64,000 nucleotides of DNA, taken from Gadus chalcogrammus. Lineage: Eukaryota; Chordata; Actinopteri; Gadiformes; Gadidae. The notes below the pieces were generated by a model. The model worked only from the letters and a program-made list of their open reading frames with translations, did not search any database and had not been told where the DNA came from. Position numbers and translations under genes: made by a program. How positions within the stretch are numbered: the first letter of the stretch is position 1; each line of letters opens with the position of its first letter. Shown here one piece after another: positions 36,859 through 48,174 of the stretch. Location of the stretch: NCBI RefSeq assembly GCF_026213295.1, contig NC_079415.1, forward strand, positions 24,718,610 through 24,782,609. The letters run 5' to 3'.

Positions 36859-38049
36859 GTGGTATTCTATTTTTTTCAACGGGGCTGCATCCAGTCACTT
36901 GACCGTCATGGTTGCTATGGTGGTTGCTATCGACCGCCCCCTTTAATCCTTACATGGCTCTAAAAACCACGCGGCAAAGGAGCTGCCGTCAATTGTGTTG
37001 TTTTTGTCGTAAACTAGGGTCCGATGGTTAAAAAATAGACAGATATTCCAAGGTATCCTTAAATGGCAGCTTGGATGTTTTTATTTTCTGCAGTTTAGAC
37101 TTCTTCTATAACCTATTTTTGAAAGCAAAACATCAAGATCATTGATTTAACGAGGCAGGGTTATTTGAAACAATTTATTCAATAAATATTTGTGAGAGGT
37201 CATTCCTTCTCCTGAGTTTGATTCCTATTTATGTCTAGTGTACATCCCTACTGTCCACAAGCATCACCCCCCCCCCCCCTCCCCATATGGATTTGGAGAA
37301 TTGTTGCCACTTCCCAGTGGTGGAGGTATCATATATATGAAAGAGGGCATTCAATTATACTACAATGATTAATTAGGAGGCCGAAGCCCTAAAGGAAGTG
37401 ATGCAATAGGTGACTGAGTCGAGAACCTTTAAGTAAGCTGTACCTTGGGGTCTCTTATATATCAAAGGGGGTCTCAAAGGACGCATACGCTTCAACCTGT
37501 GGCTCCAGCCCTACAGGAAATGACTCAGCAAGTGCTCCATCTCGTTGCACCTCACCCAGCGGCTCGCTTGCAAGATTTTGGCCTGAAGTTCTTCCCAGAC
37601 CTACACCATAGCCATCCAACATGCATATCTGAGAATCAGGCCTCTCTTTAATAATGACAAAAAGTTATGAGAGAAACACACATTAACTTTTTGTTATCTC
37701 ATAAGCGGAGTGGTGCCGGCTCCTTTTGACCTTTTGTCCCCAGACTTCTGGGGGAATAGCTGAGTCAATTCATTAGTCAATCAGAAGTATGTAAATATCT
37801 TCCCGGTGGCGTAAGAGGGAAAGCAAGGTGTCCTTCAACATCTACGCTTCCAGGCGATTGCAACGGTGCCACACATGAGCATATTCGATGTTCATTCATG
37901 TTTAATGGTAGTCATTCATGTTTAATGGTAGTAATTAGCTGTCGAAATTGGAGGCCTTAATCAATAATGAGCAGCTATTGATTTGCTTGATTGATTTGAG
38001 AGCAAGACAGACATTACGAGAGCGAGAAAGCCATCTCTTTCCCGACAAT
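36859..38049. other. No gene seen
   Basis: A C-run lies at 37267-37279 and an exact 18-base duplication (GTCATTCATGTTTAATGGTA-like) at about 37900-37930. No recognisable exon or transposon end. Confidence 0.35.
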
Positions 38050-38055
38050 CCCCTC

Positions 38056-38400
38056 TGACATGCTGGCTCCATGCATGCAACATGAACCGGGGAGACCACG
38101 CTATTTTCACAATAATAAGTAATTTATTATATAATAAACATAACAATAAGAAGTGTGGTGCAAGTCAGTATAAATGTAAGTAACCAAAAAGGTAATGTAA
38201 ATATCAGTCCATGTGAAGACAAAGGAAGACAAAGGAAAGCCAATGCTGGGAGGAGGGAGAAGCCACGTCTGCTGTCTGGGCAGGCTCTTTATACTGCCAC
38301 CGGTCCATCCCACACCTGCCGACAATCTCCTAATCAGGAGGGAGAGAAACACAGGCATACACAGCAGGGGCGGGGTCAAAGACCCAACTGGGTCGTCACA
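38056..38400 (-). repeat. 3' LTR
   Basis: Minus strand begins TGTGACGACCCAG and ends GCATGTCA. Same length as the other LTR. I count three substitutions between the two, about 99% identity. Confidence 0.85.
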
Positions 38401-38412
38401 TCCCCCCCCTTA
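38401..38412 (-). promoter_or_regulatory. Polypurine tract
   Basis: Minus strand AAGGGGGGGGA directly before the 3' LTR TGTGACG; the plus-strand DNA primer site of an LTR element. Confidence 0.8.
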
Positions 38413-38619
38413 AAACAGAAGCCCACCTAAATGGGTTTCTGTTCCAAAGAAACAACCACATAAAATAATCGATCAAAATAAAAACAATAACCAATCAATC
38501 CAAAACATCAAAACCCAACTACCACCAGTTATCTCCCCCCAAGACTCCTGTCCCACAGCAAAACCGGGCCCGGAAAAGCACTTTAAGAGGGACAGGGGAG
38601 GAGAGAAATAACCAACCAC

Positions 38620-38720
38620 CTACTCCATCAACTCCGGAGCGCGGGACAAAGCATCTGCCATAACGTTGTCCACGCCCCGTATGTGGCGAATCTGAATATT
38701 GCAGGGCTGCTGCAGGTGAG
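38620..38720 (-). pseudogene. RNase H C-terminal remnant of pol
   Basis: Minus-strand frame NIQIRHIRGVDNVMADALSR, then APELME and TAG at 38620. The I.HI.G..N..ADALSR motif ends the RNase H/connection of gypsy elements. It directly follows the GCFC-derived segment in a shifted frame. Confidence 0.8.
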
Positions 38721-39925
38721 CGGCCCGCTCTCCTGACACTCTTCCTCCGGTCTGCCAACAGTGACTCCATCTGGTCTGCCAGGAGAGTGTGCAGCTCCAG
38801 CTCCAACAAGTTGATCTCCACCACCTTCTCCTGGAGACACTCCACCAGGTTGTTGGCGTACTGGGTCATGGCCCTGTAGAAGCGGAGCTGCTTGTCCGAG
38901 GCGCTGCCCTCCAGGTTCTCCATGGAGCTCCTGGCGTTCTCCACGTCCCCCTCCATCCTCCTCAGCTTCGCCTGCCGCGCTCGGTGCACCTCCTTCAGCG
39001 ACTACAACTTTCCCTCAAGCCTCCGTTTCAGGCCTCCGACAGGCAACAGGCTCTCTGGGTAGTTGAAGCCGGCCTTCTTCTGCCTGTGTTGGTTTCTCCT
39101 CCGGCTTCTGCTGCTGCTGTAGTTGCTGGCTTCACTGCCTGAAGGACTCTGTTCACCTGGACGTCTTTTGAGTCCCTTGAAAATCTGAGTCTCCTCCCAA
39201 AGTTTCTGCTCCTCTTCCTCTTCCTCAGATTTACTTTCATTGCTGCTTCCTAGTTTCTCCGCAATCCTCTCTCGAATGCTCTTCGCACGCGGAGCAAACT
39301 CAATCCTTCGCTCGCAATCATCCGGTTCGTCGTCGTCGCGGTCGCTGTCCCTGCTGCGGTGGTCAGGGGTGCTGCCAGCAGAGCTCCGGCCATCCCTACC
39401 CAGGGAAATTAAGTCTTTCTGGGATCTTGCTTCTTGACGTTGCCTCCTGGCCGCTTTGATAGTTTTCGCACTGGGGATTATAACTGGTTTGTAAGCAGAG
39501 TATTAGAGGCTGGCGAGGAGGACAAACTTGAGAGCGATGATGTAGAACCATCACTATTATCTTCTTCATCAGGTGTGGGAAGGGAGGCTGGACTCGAAGA
39601 ATCCTGCCTGGGTGAACCAGACGGCAGGGGAGCCTGTTGCACTGGACGGCTTCTGTGGGTATTCTTCGCTGATGATCCTTCTTTTCTTTTGGCTTGAAAA
39701 ACGATTGCTTTGTCGGATGACTTCCTTAGCTTAAACTCCGCTCCTTCAGCGTCTTTGTCCTCGGAAAAACTAAGCACAGCGCTTGCTTTCTGTTTCTGCT
39801 CAGTAGAATGTCTGCTGTCAAGAGCATCTTCTCCTTCGCTCTGATCCGACTTTGGTGGCGTCGTTTCTCGCTTTGAACTGCACGATATACCGCGGCCTTG
39901 TGAACTTTGAGACGGCTCGATGGTC
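38721..39925 (-). pseudogene. gcfc2: Intronless GCFC-family host cDNA segment (gcfc2-like)
   Basis: Read on the minus strand, about 395 codons resemble the N-terminal half of GCFC2/PAXBP1, nuclear splicing-associated proteins. In order: KASAVLSFSEDKD, a Ser-rich stretch, IPSAKTIKAARRQRQEARSQ, DEPDDCERRIEFAPRAKSIR, ERIAEKLGSSNESKSEEEEE, KLWEETQIFKG, then the coiled-coil SLKEVHRARQAKLRRMEGDV, KQLRFYRAMTQYANNLVECL and QEKVVEINLLELELHTLLAD. The IPxAxxIxAARRxR block and the YxxNLxxCLxEKxxxIxxxE block are GCFC signatures. No introns interrupt it, although the host gene is split in this part. There is one frameshift near 39490 and one TAG at about 39001. Closer to GCFC2 than PAXBP1 by eye. Confidence 0.7.
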
Positions 39926-41678
39926 ACTATTGGTAGTGCTGGCCCACTTGGCCAGACACTTGGCCAGATCTCCTACCAATTTGTTGCCCAAAATGATATG
40001 CACTCCCAGTACATGCAACGCAGGGCACACGCCGACAACAACATTCCCCTTCACCAGATCAGAACTTAGTTCGATATGGTGGAGGGGAACAGACATAGTC
40101 TGCATTCCCATGCCTCGAATTAGCACAACATTGCCCGTGCTCGACTGCCCTGAGAATGGCAAAACGGACTCAACAACAAAAGTTTCAGTAGCACCAGTAT
40201 CCCGCAAAATCTTTACCGGCCTCTTCTCTGAACTACCTACAAGTGAAACAAATCCGTCCGTAATAAACGGTCCGTAGCCTTCACCTACGTGCCCGATGGC
40301 GGATTCAGAAAAACACTGACCTTCCCCAGGAAGATCTGACACCCCACAGCCTGAACCCCTTTTCGAGGCAGTACCCTCCGTAGGGTCTTTGTTCACCTGC
40401 TCAACGTTGGGTGTGGGGTTTGACTGCCGAACATTCGCCACGCATCCAACCCCATCAGCGGAGGATGGCCCGCTGAAATTTGACTTGGTTGGAAGTCTAT
40501 TCCGTAGTGACGGACAGTACCTCTTCCAATGACCACTTTCACCACAATAATGGCACCTTTCATTGTCAGCCTTATTCCTATATGAGGAATCCTGTCTAAA
40601 CACAACCTGACCACTATCTTTCCCATGGTACCGAGTGGTCCGACGCTCATCCCGATCGTGAATGACAGGTCTATGAGTTAAAGCATACTCGTCCGAGAGT
40701 ACGGCAGCCTCCGCGGCCGTCTTAACCTTGTGCTCATTTATAAAGGCAGCCAGATGCTCTGGTACAATGTTTTTAAACTGCTCCAATACCACCAAATCAC
40801 TCAGTTGTTCCAAGGTTACTACATTGACTGCGGAACACCATCGGTTAAAATAACCAACAAGGTCTCTGGCCACCTCAGAGTATGTTTGCCGGTCACCTTT
40901 TCTCCAATTTCTAAAATGCTGTCTCTAAAACTCTGGCACTTGTTCGTAAGCCCGCAATACTGCTGCCTTCACCGACTTGTAACACCTACGCTCAACCACC
41001 GACAACGCCACATATGCGTCTTGGGCGCGCCCCTCGAGAACTGCTTGTAGAAGCAAAGTGCGCTCCGCATCATCCCACTCCCGCTGATCGGCAATCCCCT
41101 CAAAGAGGGAGAAGAAAATGTCTTGGTCTCGGTCGTTAAATCTTGGTAAAAACCTAATCATATTAGAGAGGTTTCCCTCTGCGCCCGATCTTGACTCCCC
41201 AGCTTCAGTACCCCGCATTTTCCCCTCTGCAATTAATCTAAACTTCTCTCTCTGAAGTTCAGACTCGGTTCTCAGTCTCTCGATGTCCGTGTCTCGTTTC
41301 AGCTTCTCGATTTCCAAAGCAACCTCACGGTCAAGACGCCCTTCGCTCTAAATCCGCTTCACGGTCACGGTCTAGATGCCTCTGCTCCGCCTCGAAACGC
41401 CTGAGCGCCATTTTTTGTTCGAAACTCAAATCCTTGTCCCCAGAACGCGAATCTTCATCGGAGTCGTTTGGTGTAGATGGCTCAGTCTGAGTTCTTATAA
41501 TAGACTTCTCTACCAAACCCGATCTTATCAATTCCTGTAGTTCCTCTTTTCCTAAATCTTTCCGCAGACCCTCCAATCCATAATGCTCAGCCACCTCCCA
41601 CAATTGTCGCTTGGTACACTTATAAACTTTAGCCTCCGATGGGGCCTCAACAAAAGCTTCCATGTCCCTTTTAAGCAA
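39926..41678 (-). pseudogene. Gag-protease of the Gmr1-like element
   Basis: ATG at 41678 opens an N-terminal domain (YKCTKRQLWEVAEHYGLEGL), a charged coiled coil (EIEKLKRDTDIERL), matrix-to-capsid sequence (IRFLPRFNDRDQDIFFSLFE) and a SCAN-like capsid dimer domain (LEQLSDLVVLEQFKNIVPEH). A CCHC knuckle CHYCGESGHWKRYC lies at about 40560, and a retropepsin active site LRDTGATETFV at about 40215 with flap-like HIILGNKLVGD. A one-base insertion near 41333 shifts the frame and TAG at 40925 replaces a codon in QVPEF.RQHFRNW. SCAN-type capsids are known from Gmr1-like gypsy elements, from which vertebrate SCAN domains derive. Confidence 0.8.
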
Positions 41679-42320
41679 TGCTTGTCAAATGCTTACCAAA
41701 CAAATGCTTATGTTGCTCTAAACCGGATGAAAGAACAAAGCTACAGCGCACCGAACAGCCAACCAATTGAACACAGGTGTAGCAAATTTCCCACCAGACC
41801 GGAGCAGCCCCGCATCTAACTGTAGAACACAGCCCTACCTACTTCTAAGCTAGTCTTCGGTGTGCCCATAGCAATTTGGTTACAAGCAACCCCAGCGCGT
41901 CCGACATACCAAAAATAACAAACAAAAACAACAAAGGGAAAACAATAAACAGCGGTAAGCGCTCTACTCCTAACGCGAGGACTATCAGTTGCTCCAGCAG
42001 ATCTAATCTACCAGCCTTCCATGGTAACCGCCACACCTGCACCCAATTGAAGCTACACCTAGCCTCCTAATTGGCTCTACTCCTCCCCAGCAAATCAAAC
42101 AAAGCAATCCATATCAACCAAATAACCAATTAATCCAAAATCTCAATTTATCATTTAACCAACTCAACTAATTTAGCGCGGGTCTCCCCCAATTCCATTT
42201 AATGCCACTGCCCAGGCAATTCCTACCCGTCAGTACAAACAAAAGGCCAATTTGACAAAAATTGCCAATCCAAAACAAGTGGAGGAAAATTTTCTTTACC
42301 TTACCCACTTCCAGAAACAG
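41679..42320 (-). other. Leader region of the Gmr1-like element
   Basis: Lies between the primer site and the gag start; no coding signal in it was recognised. Probably packaging and 5' UTR sequence. Confidence 0.5.
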
Positions 42321-42338
42321 ATCCCGGACGAGCCCCCA
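42321..42338 (-). promoter_or_regulatory. Primer-binding site, tRNA-Pro type
   Basis: Minus strand TGGGGGCTCGTCCGGGAT, four bases after the 5' LTR end. This 18-mer is the complement of the proline tRNA 3' end used by many retroelements. Confidence 0.9.
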
Positions 42339-42342
42339 TATG

Positions 42343-42687
42343 TGAAATGCTGGCTCCATGCATGCAACATGAACCGGGGAGACCACGCTATTTTCACAAT
42401 AATAAGTAATTTATTATATAATAAACATAACAATAAGAAGTGTGGTGCAAGTCAGTATAAATGTAAGTAACCAAAAAGGTAATGTAAATATCAGTCCATG
42501 TGAATACAAAGGAAGACAAAGGAAAGCCAATGCTGGGAGGAGGGAGAAGCCACGTCTGCTGTCTGGGCAGGCTCTTTATACTGCCACCGGTCCATCCCAC
42601 ACCTGCCGACAATCTCCTAATCAGGAGGGAGAGAAACACAGGCATACACAGCAGGGGCGGGGTCAAAAACCCAACTGGGTCGTCACA
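42343..42687 (-). repeat. 5' LTR
   Basis: Same length and near-identical sequence to 38056-38400. On the minus strand a TATA-like TATAAAGAGCC lies at about 42570. Confidence 0.85.
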
Positions 42688-42693
42688 CCCCTC

Positions 42694-43036
42694 TGTGCAC
42701 TAACCCTTACATATGGTAATTAGGGCTGGCCCGAATTATTTGAATATTCGAATACTCGTTCGGAAAATTAGTATTCAAAGCTTAAATCAGTATTCAGAGC
42801 TTTGTTTTGTTTTTTTCATGTACGTGACGTTACCAGAGCGAGGGAGGCAAACTATAAGCGTCAGCGACACCAAGCAGAGAAGCGAAAAAGGTGGAGGAAG
42901 AATAGATATCTTGTTTCCCTTTACTTTACAACATTAGTGGGATCTCGGGACGAAAAGTAATACTTAGCGAAATGCTAACCTTAGCTTAGTTGTTTGTTTA
43001 CGTTCACTGTACAGCGCCACGCCAATCAACTGTGAC
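42694..43036. other. AT-rich repeat next to gypsy primer site
   Basis: Contains GAATATTCGAATACTCG and TTAGTATTCAAAG words, a common fish hAT-like motif. It occupies the place where the 5' LTR of the following gypsy element should be. Confidence 0.35.
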
Positions 43037-43324
43037 TGGCTCGTCCGGGATCTCTCCTCTTCACATGCATCAGAGGGGCAGATCCAGTGATACCAGAACC
43101 GACATCGAGAAGACGAATGCGAGATGACGACGATGTGACTGTAGACCAGGAGTCAACCTGTGGGTGTCCAGAGAGGGAGAAGAAGGATCTTCACCTTGCC
43201 AGGGAGCCGAACAACTGAACCGGGGTCCACGGGGCGTGCGTCATCGGAGAAGCTACGCCATATCCATACAGACATACACAAACATACACCGTAGTGACAT
43301 TCTATACCACCGAAGCAACGCACC

Positions 43325-43968
43325 ATGGGAACGACACGGAAAGAGCTGGTGTGGAACATCAAACGAGGTTTGTTCAAACTCTCCAGCAATGACCTACACA
43401 CTGTTGCTAGTGGCCTGTCAACAGAAGTTCATGAAGTCAGCCAATTGAAAGGCGATGAAGAAGGCTGCATAGACTATTTCATCACCTACATGGGGTCTCG
43501 GGAGTTGTTAGAGCTTGAGGATGAAGGTATGACTAACTTGTTAATGTTGGAAGATTTTGTGTGTAAATTGATTAATGAAAATGTATGTATTGAGTTGCCT
43601 GTTGAGAAATGGGGTGATGCTAAAACACACAAGACACATAGTCCTGAGCTACCCACCATCGATGTAGACAACATGTCACAAACTAACCCTCACTCCAACA
43701 TCACAGTCACACCACAATATCCTCACTCCAACACACACATCCACGCAAACACGCAGTCAGTGGAGGAGCTTAGGAAGATGTATGACGAGCTTGGTGAGCA
43801 ACTTAGAAAATGTTCAGCCACAGCCAACTCACAGACCCCTGCACCTAACCCCCAAGGTGAGTCCATGCCCCAACCACTCACACAGGGCATCAGGCACCAT
43901 GGTTCCCCTGAGAGACCTCCCCTATCTCCAGCGTACATGGAGTACATGGAGGCCAAATTGGAGACCAG
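43325..43968 (+). pseudogene. Gypsy 2 gag, N-terminal part
   Basis: ATG at 43325 gives 228 codons. The start (TRKELVWNIKRGLFKLSSND, then LHTVASGL and EGCIDYFITYMGSRELLELE) is a helical death-fold-like domain seen at the gag N-terminus of several fish gypsy elements. A Pro/Ser-rich spacer follows, then ELRKMYDELGEQLRK and PAYMEYMEAKLET. The last native codons are followed by the target duplication of the hAT. Confidence 0.6.
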
Positions 43969-44587
43969 TAGGGGTGTGAATCGTTGGCTTCAGACGATTC
44001 GATTCGATTAACGATTCAGTTGTTTGCGATTCGATTCAAGGACAATTATTTTTTTTTGGAACGATTCGATTCGATTCGATTCTGTAAACCACGATTCGAT
44101 TCAGTAACTTTGAACCAAAATTCTATATCCGTGAAATAAACATGAAATAATGTGACACCCTGTCATGGGTAGATGTGTTGGAGCGTCTTGAACTAGGTGG
44201 AAAATCACTCAGGAGCCGACGAGAAGTTTGGAAAAAGATGGGATCTTTTATTTTTCCAATTTAAAGGGGACTCTCACCTTTGTTGCATTTGAGAATTACA
44301 GCACATTCAAATCATCCCGCCTTCCTCCAATGCCCCACCCCCTAAGCGTTATTTTTTAGAGTACAAAACTAAGCGTTATTTTTTTATTATTATTTTTTTA
44401 TTTTTTCCCATGGGTTGTGTTTAGACTCCCAGGGGTCATAATATCTACCAGGGGTCTAGTAAACAAGAAATTTAGCAGGTGGCTCACTGTAATTTTATGG
44501 GCTTCGTGTGATACCGTTTTGAGGCCCCATGTTGAAGGACAGTGGTCCCACTGAGTATAAGAAAGGTGTATGAGCATTACAAACAGA

Positions 44588-45565
44588 GTAGCGGGACAAC
44601 GTAGCGTCTGAGGCCGAAATGGGTCCCCTAATCGGACTGAATGGTGCGGTTGTTTGCCAACGGTCTGGAGGTCTTCCTGGAGCTCCAGATTAGTGGGACA
44701 ACGTCGCGTCTGAGTCCGAAATGGGTCCCGTAATCGGACTGAGTGTGGCGGTTGGTTGCCAACGGTCTGGAGGTCTTCCTGGAGCTCCAGAGTAGCGGGA
44801 CAACGTCGCGTCTGAGTCCGAAATGGGTCCCGTAATCGGACTGACTGTGGCGGTTGGTTGCCAACGGTCTGGATGTCTTCCTGGAGCTCCAGAGTAGCGG
44901 GACAACGTCGCGTCTGAGTCCGAAATGGGTCGCGTAATCGGACTGAGTGGTGCGGTTGGGTGCCAACGGTCTGGAGGTCTTCCTGGAGCTCCAGAGTAGC
45001 GGGACAACGTCGCGTCTGAGTCCGAAATGGGTCCCGTAATCGAACTGAGTGGTGCGGTTGGGTGCCAACGATCTGGAGGTCTTCCTGGAGCTCCAGAGTA
45101 GCGGGACAACGTCGCGTCTGAGTCCGAAATGGGTCCCGTAATCGGACTGAGTGGTGCGGTTGGGTGCCAACGGTCTGGAGGTCTTCCAGGAGCTCCAGAG
45201 TAGCGGGACAACTTTGCGTCTGAGTCCGAAACGGGTCCCCTAATCGGACTGAGTGGTGCGGTTGGTTGCCAACGGTCTGGAGGTCCTGAGAATCATCCAG
45301 GGGAGCGGGACCACTTGGCTTCTGAGGCCGAATCGGGTCCCCTTGTCGGACTGAATGGTGCAGTTGGTGGCCAACAGTCTGGAGGTCTTCCTGAGGCTCC
45401 AGAGGAGGGTAACTCTGTGAGTCCGAGTCCGAGATGAGTCCCCTAATCGGACTGAATGGTGCAGTTGGTGGCCAACAGTCTGGAGGTCTTCCTGAGGCTC
45501 CAGAGGAGGGTAACTCTGTGAGTCTGAGTCCGAGATGAGTCCCCTAATCGGACTGAATGGTGCAG
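44588..45565 (-). repeat. 102-base satellite, about ten copies
   Basis: Unit contains AGTAGCGGGACAACGTCGCG, CTGAGTCCGAAATGGGTCCC, GTAATCGGACTGAGTGGTGC and CGGTCTGGAGGTCTTCCTGG. Six units are near-identical; those after 45290 are variant. The period is a multiple of three, so long repetitive open frames appear on the minus strand (180 and 173 codons); they are judged non-coding. Confidence 0.9.
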
Positions 45566-46460
45566 TTTCAGTACGCGGTGGACCACTTTGGTCTGCCATC
45601 GTCAGTCGCTACGGTCGCTACGGTCGCTACTCGCTACTGTTTGCCGTGGAATCAAAACAAACCCTCTAGTTGAGGACGCGCCTTGATGACGCGGGCCCGA
45701 ATGCGCCACAAGAAGCAGACGGAAAACCTTATATATCCATGCAGCAAACAGACAGGTCTGTCGGCCAATAAGGTCCTTCGGTCCGAAGAATTGAAAGGCA
45801 ATAAAAATAAAACGAAAATCAACAAAAAGAAACATACTTTTCACTAAACAAACTGAATGGGCTTGAGAGTCACAAAAACATCAATTCGAACTTAAGCATA
45901 CTGGACCTTTATATTATTGCTAGATTTTGGCGTAGCCAAAATATACAAAAACTGCAATAAACATAATTACAAAAACTCGGGGTCACTTCCGGTTTACCCG
46001 GAAGTTATGACGTTAATTTAAACCCCGTTGACGCGGCACACATTCCCAAATACAAAGTCTAGACGAGACGCTGATTAGACGAACATTTATGCTGTGTTAA
46101 CATGTAACTTTTAAACTAAATAAACAAACCTGGAATTTGACAACGACATACTTGTTTGAATGGTTATTGCAACAGAACAGGTGACGTTAATGGTAAATGG
46201 TATTAAACAGAACGTTGTAATGATGGTACTTGCAAGATTGTATTAAACTGCCGTAGCGCGCATGATAAATGTCATGGTTGATAAATGATTTTAAAACAGT
46301 AGAAAGGTAACTGAATACATAGTCAAACAAGACAAACACACACAGGCAACATTGACGGAAGCTATGCGCCCCGTCACACACCCCTTGTCAATTTTACCAT
46401 TATTCTTTGCGAAGCCAAAATGCTTCCACACTCTGGATTTCAAGTTTGCTGGTGCATTAA
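45566..46460. other. hAT interior, no gene seen
   Basis: Only short GGTCGCTAC repeats at 45610-45645 stand out. Confidence 0.4.
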
Positions 46461-47841
46461 AGGCCCACTATGCAACTTTTTTAGCCAAAATTACATTAAG
46501 TATGCAGGTTGAGAGTTATGCTGATGGTTCTGCATCCATTTCTGGGTCGATTGGTGGGTGTGTCATTTTCCCATGTGGCCTCTACAGTGAAAAAGCGCAT
46601 ATGCAACTTGATGTGTTCGGACCGAGCGCTTCCGGATGTTACGCGGCGGAAGTATCCTCGAAAATGTAGTCAGATTGTAGTTTCGAAAATGCTTTACGGC
46701 ACAGACACACACCCAAACATGGCACCGGCTAGATATAAACAGCCAGTTGCGAGGCAATTTGGCTTGATTTATCTTAATATAACAGGCTAGGAGTCATTGC
46801 GATGGTTCCATTATACATTTTTGTTCGATTGTTCGTTGTTTCAACTCCCCCTTACGCATCTTGGCGGAGAAAATGAATATGTTTCTGCCGGCGACCCGCC
46901 GCCCACTCTCGCGGGAGTCTCGGGTCTCGCGAAGTAACGAATTGCTTTGCGGCACAGACCCCCAAACACGGAACCGGCTCGATATAAACACAAGTAACTA
47001 AGGGATTGTTACATTCATCCAAGATCAGCCGACTAAAAAGAGACAGAGAAACCCAATGTCGGAGGAACAGAAGAAGAGAAAGGGGAGACTGACCGACAGA
47101 GAGGCCAGACACGAGTAAACGTTGGGCAAGCTTTTCAGGAATAGCGTGAACTGAAAGAAAAAATAGACTTCAAATCAGACTCCGACTTGGCCGTGTTGCT
47201 TTTGAAATTGAAAGTACCCTTGGGTGAACTTTGTCCTCGTGGTATTCTTGATGTTGATAGTCTCTGTACAAATGTGTTTGCTCAACCATTTTGTTGCGAG
47301 CCCTGTAAAAATTGTTTTCTCAACCGTTTTGTTGTGTGTATGTTTCTAGCTTGCTTGGTTGCAGCCATATAAACACCTTTGTTTCCATTGGTGTTTTGCT
47401 GTTCGTCTGTCTCGTCCCCCAGATACAGACTGAATCCCCGAATCCAGGTTCTTGTTTATTTAGATTATTATGTTGGCCAACACTCTCACACTGATTGTTC
47501 TGTTCAACCTAAGATAAAACAATTATAATCTAGGATATAAATTCTCCCCGTCAACTATAAAAAGGATGGCTTTATGTTTATTGCAATACAAATACACCAT
47601 TTTAAAAATGTATAACCTTGCCTACACTTTATGAACATTTACTTCGGACATGGCTCCACGCATTCGCCGGCTTCTTTGAAAACAAATGCACATGGCTCGC
47701 GTAGTGCATGGGGAAGGGTCGTCAACGAGTTGTTACGACAGTGTTGTAAAATATCTACTACGAAGCTGTAGGTGGTAGAGAAATGTGCGTGCCAAAACCA
47801 AGAAAACAGCGAAGAAATTCCCGAAGTTGCATAGTGGACCT
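46461..47841. mobile_element. TTAA-flanked MITE (Kolobok/piggyBac type)
   Basis: Begins AGGCCCACTATGCAACTT and ends AAGTTGCATAGTGGACCT, with TTAA at 46457-46460 and 47842-47845. A direct repeat (CGGCACAGACACACACCCAA with GATATAAACA) occurs at about 46699 and 46950. No coding domain was recognised. Confidence 0.8.
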
Positions 47842-48174
47842 TTAACAATCTCGCTGCCGCTCTCTGCCATGTTTGAAATGCACCAGTAGAGGGTGAGGGA
47901 GAAAAAAAACTCGTGGGACTTCCTTGCAAGCTGACTAGCTGATGACAGAGTTACGGATTACCGAGCTGCACTTCACAAAATAAACGTGTAAACTAAGTCT
48001 TAAAACATTAATCATAATCGATTAATACGATTTAAAGCATTTATATTGATTATTGGTGAAGCCAAAGCGATTCATTCTATTTATTTATTTTAGCAGATCG
48101 ATTAAGTTCAATCGGTAGGACTGACACTCGATTCATCGATGCATCGCATGAATCGTTACACCCCTAGAGACCGG

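Larger units (their letters stand above)
38056..42687 (-). mobile_element. Gmr1-like LTR retrotransposon with captured host cDNA
   Basis: Two 345-base LTRs in the same orientation bound the element, flanked by CCCCTC at 38050-38055 and 42688-42693. Read on the minus strand the order is LTR, proline-tRNA primer site, leader, gag with SCAN-like capsid and zinc knuckle, protease, an intronless GCFC-family host segment, the last residues of RNase H, polypurine tract, LTR. Integrase and reverse transcriptase are absent. In Gmr1-type gypsy elements integrase precedes RT, so RNase H is the pol terminus; the remnant at 38620 fits that order. The gag has one frameshift and one amber stop. The copy could move only with enzymes supplied in trans. 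Confidence 0.75.
43969..48166. mobile_element. hAT element with exact insertion in gag
   Basis: Ends TAGGGGTGTGAATCGTTGGC and the inverse GAATCGTTACACCCCTA. The 8-base GAGACCAG (43961-43968) and GAGACCGG (48167-48174) flank it with one difference. Many CGATTCGATT words lie near both ends. No transposase was found; the interior holds a 102-base satellite and a TTAA-flanked MITE. Confidence 0.8.

Noticed and set aside
39240..39697. Plus-strand frames at 39240-39437 and 39434-39697
   Set aside because: Shadows of the minus-strand GCFC-derived segment.
44628..45211. 180- and 173-codon minus-strand repeats resembling a repetitive protein
   Set aside because: Two different frames are both open because the 102-base satellite period is a multiple of three; no start context, domain or bias supports coding.
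46352..46790. 105- and 93-codon frames as host genes
   Set aside because: They cross the boundary of the TTAA-flanked MITE and have no recognisable domain.
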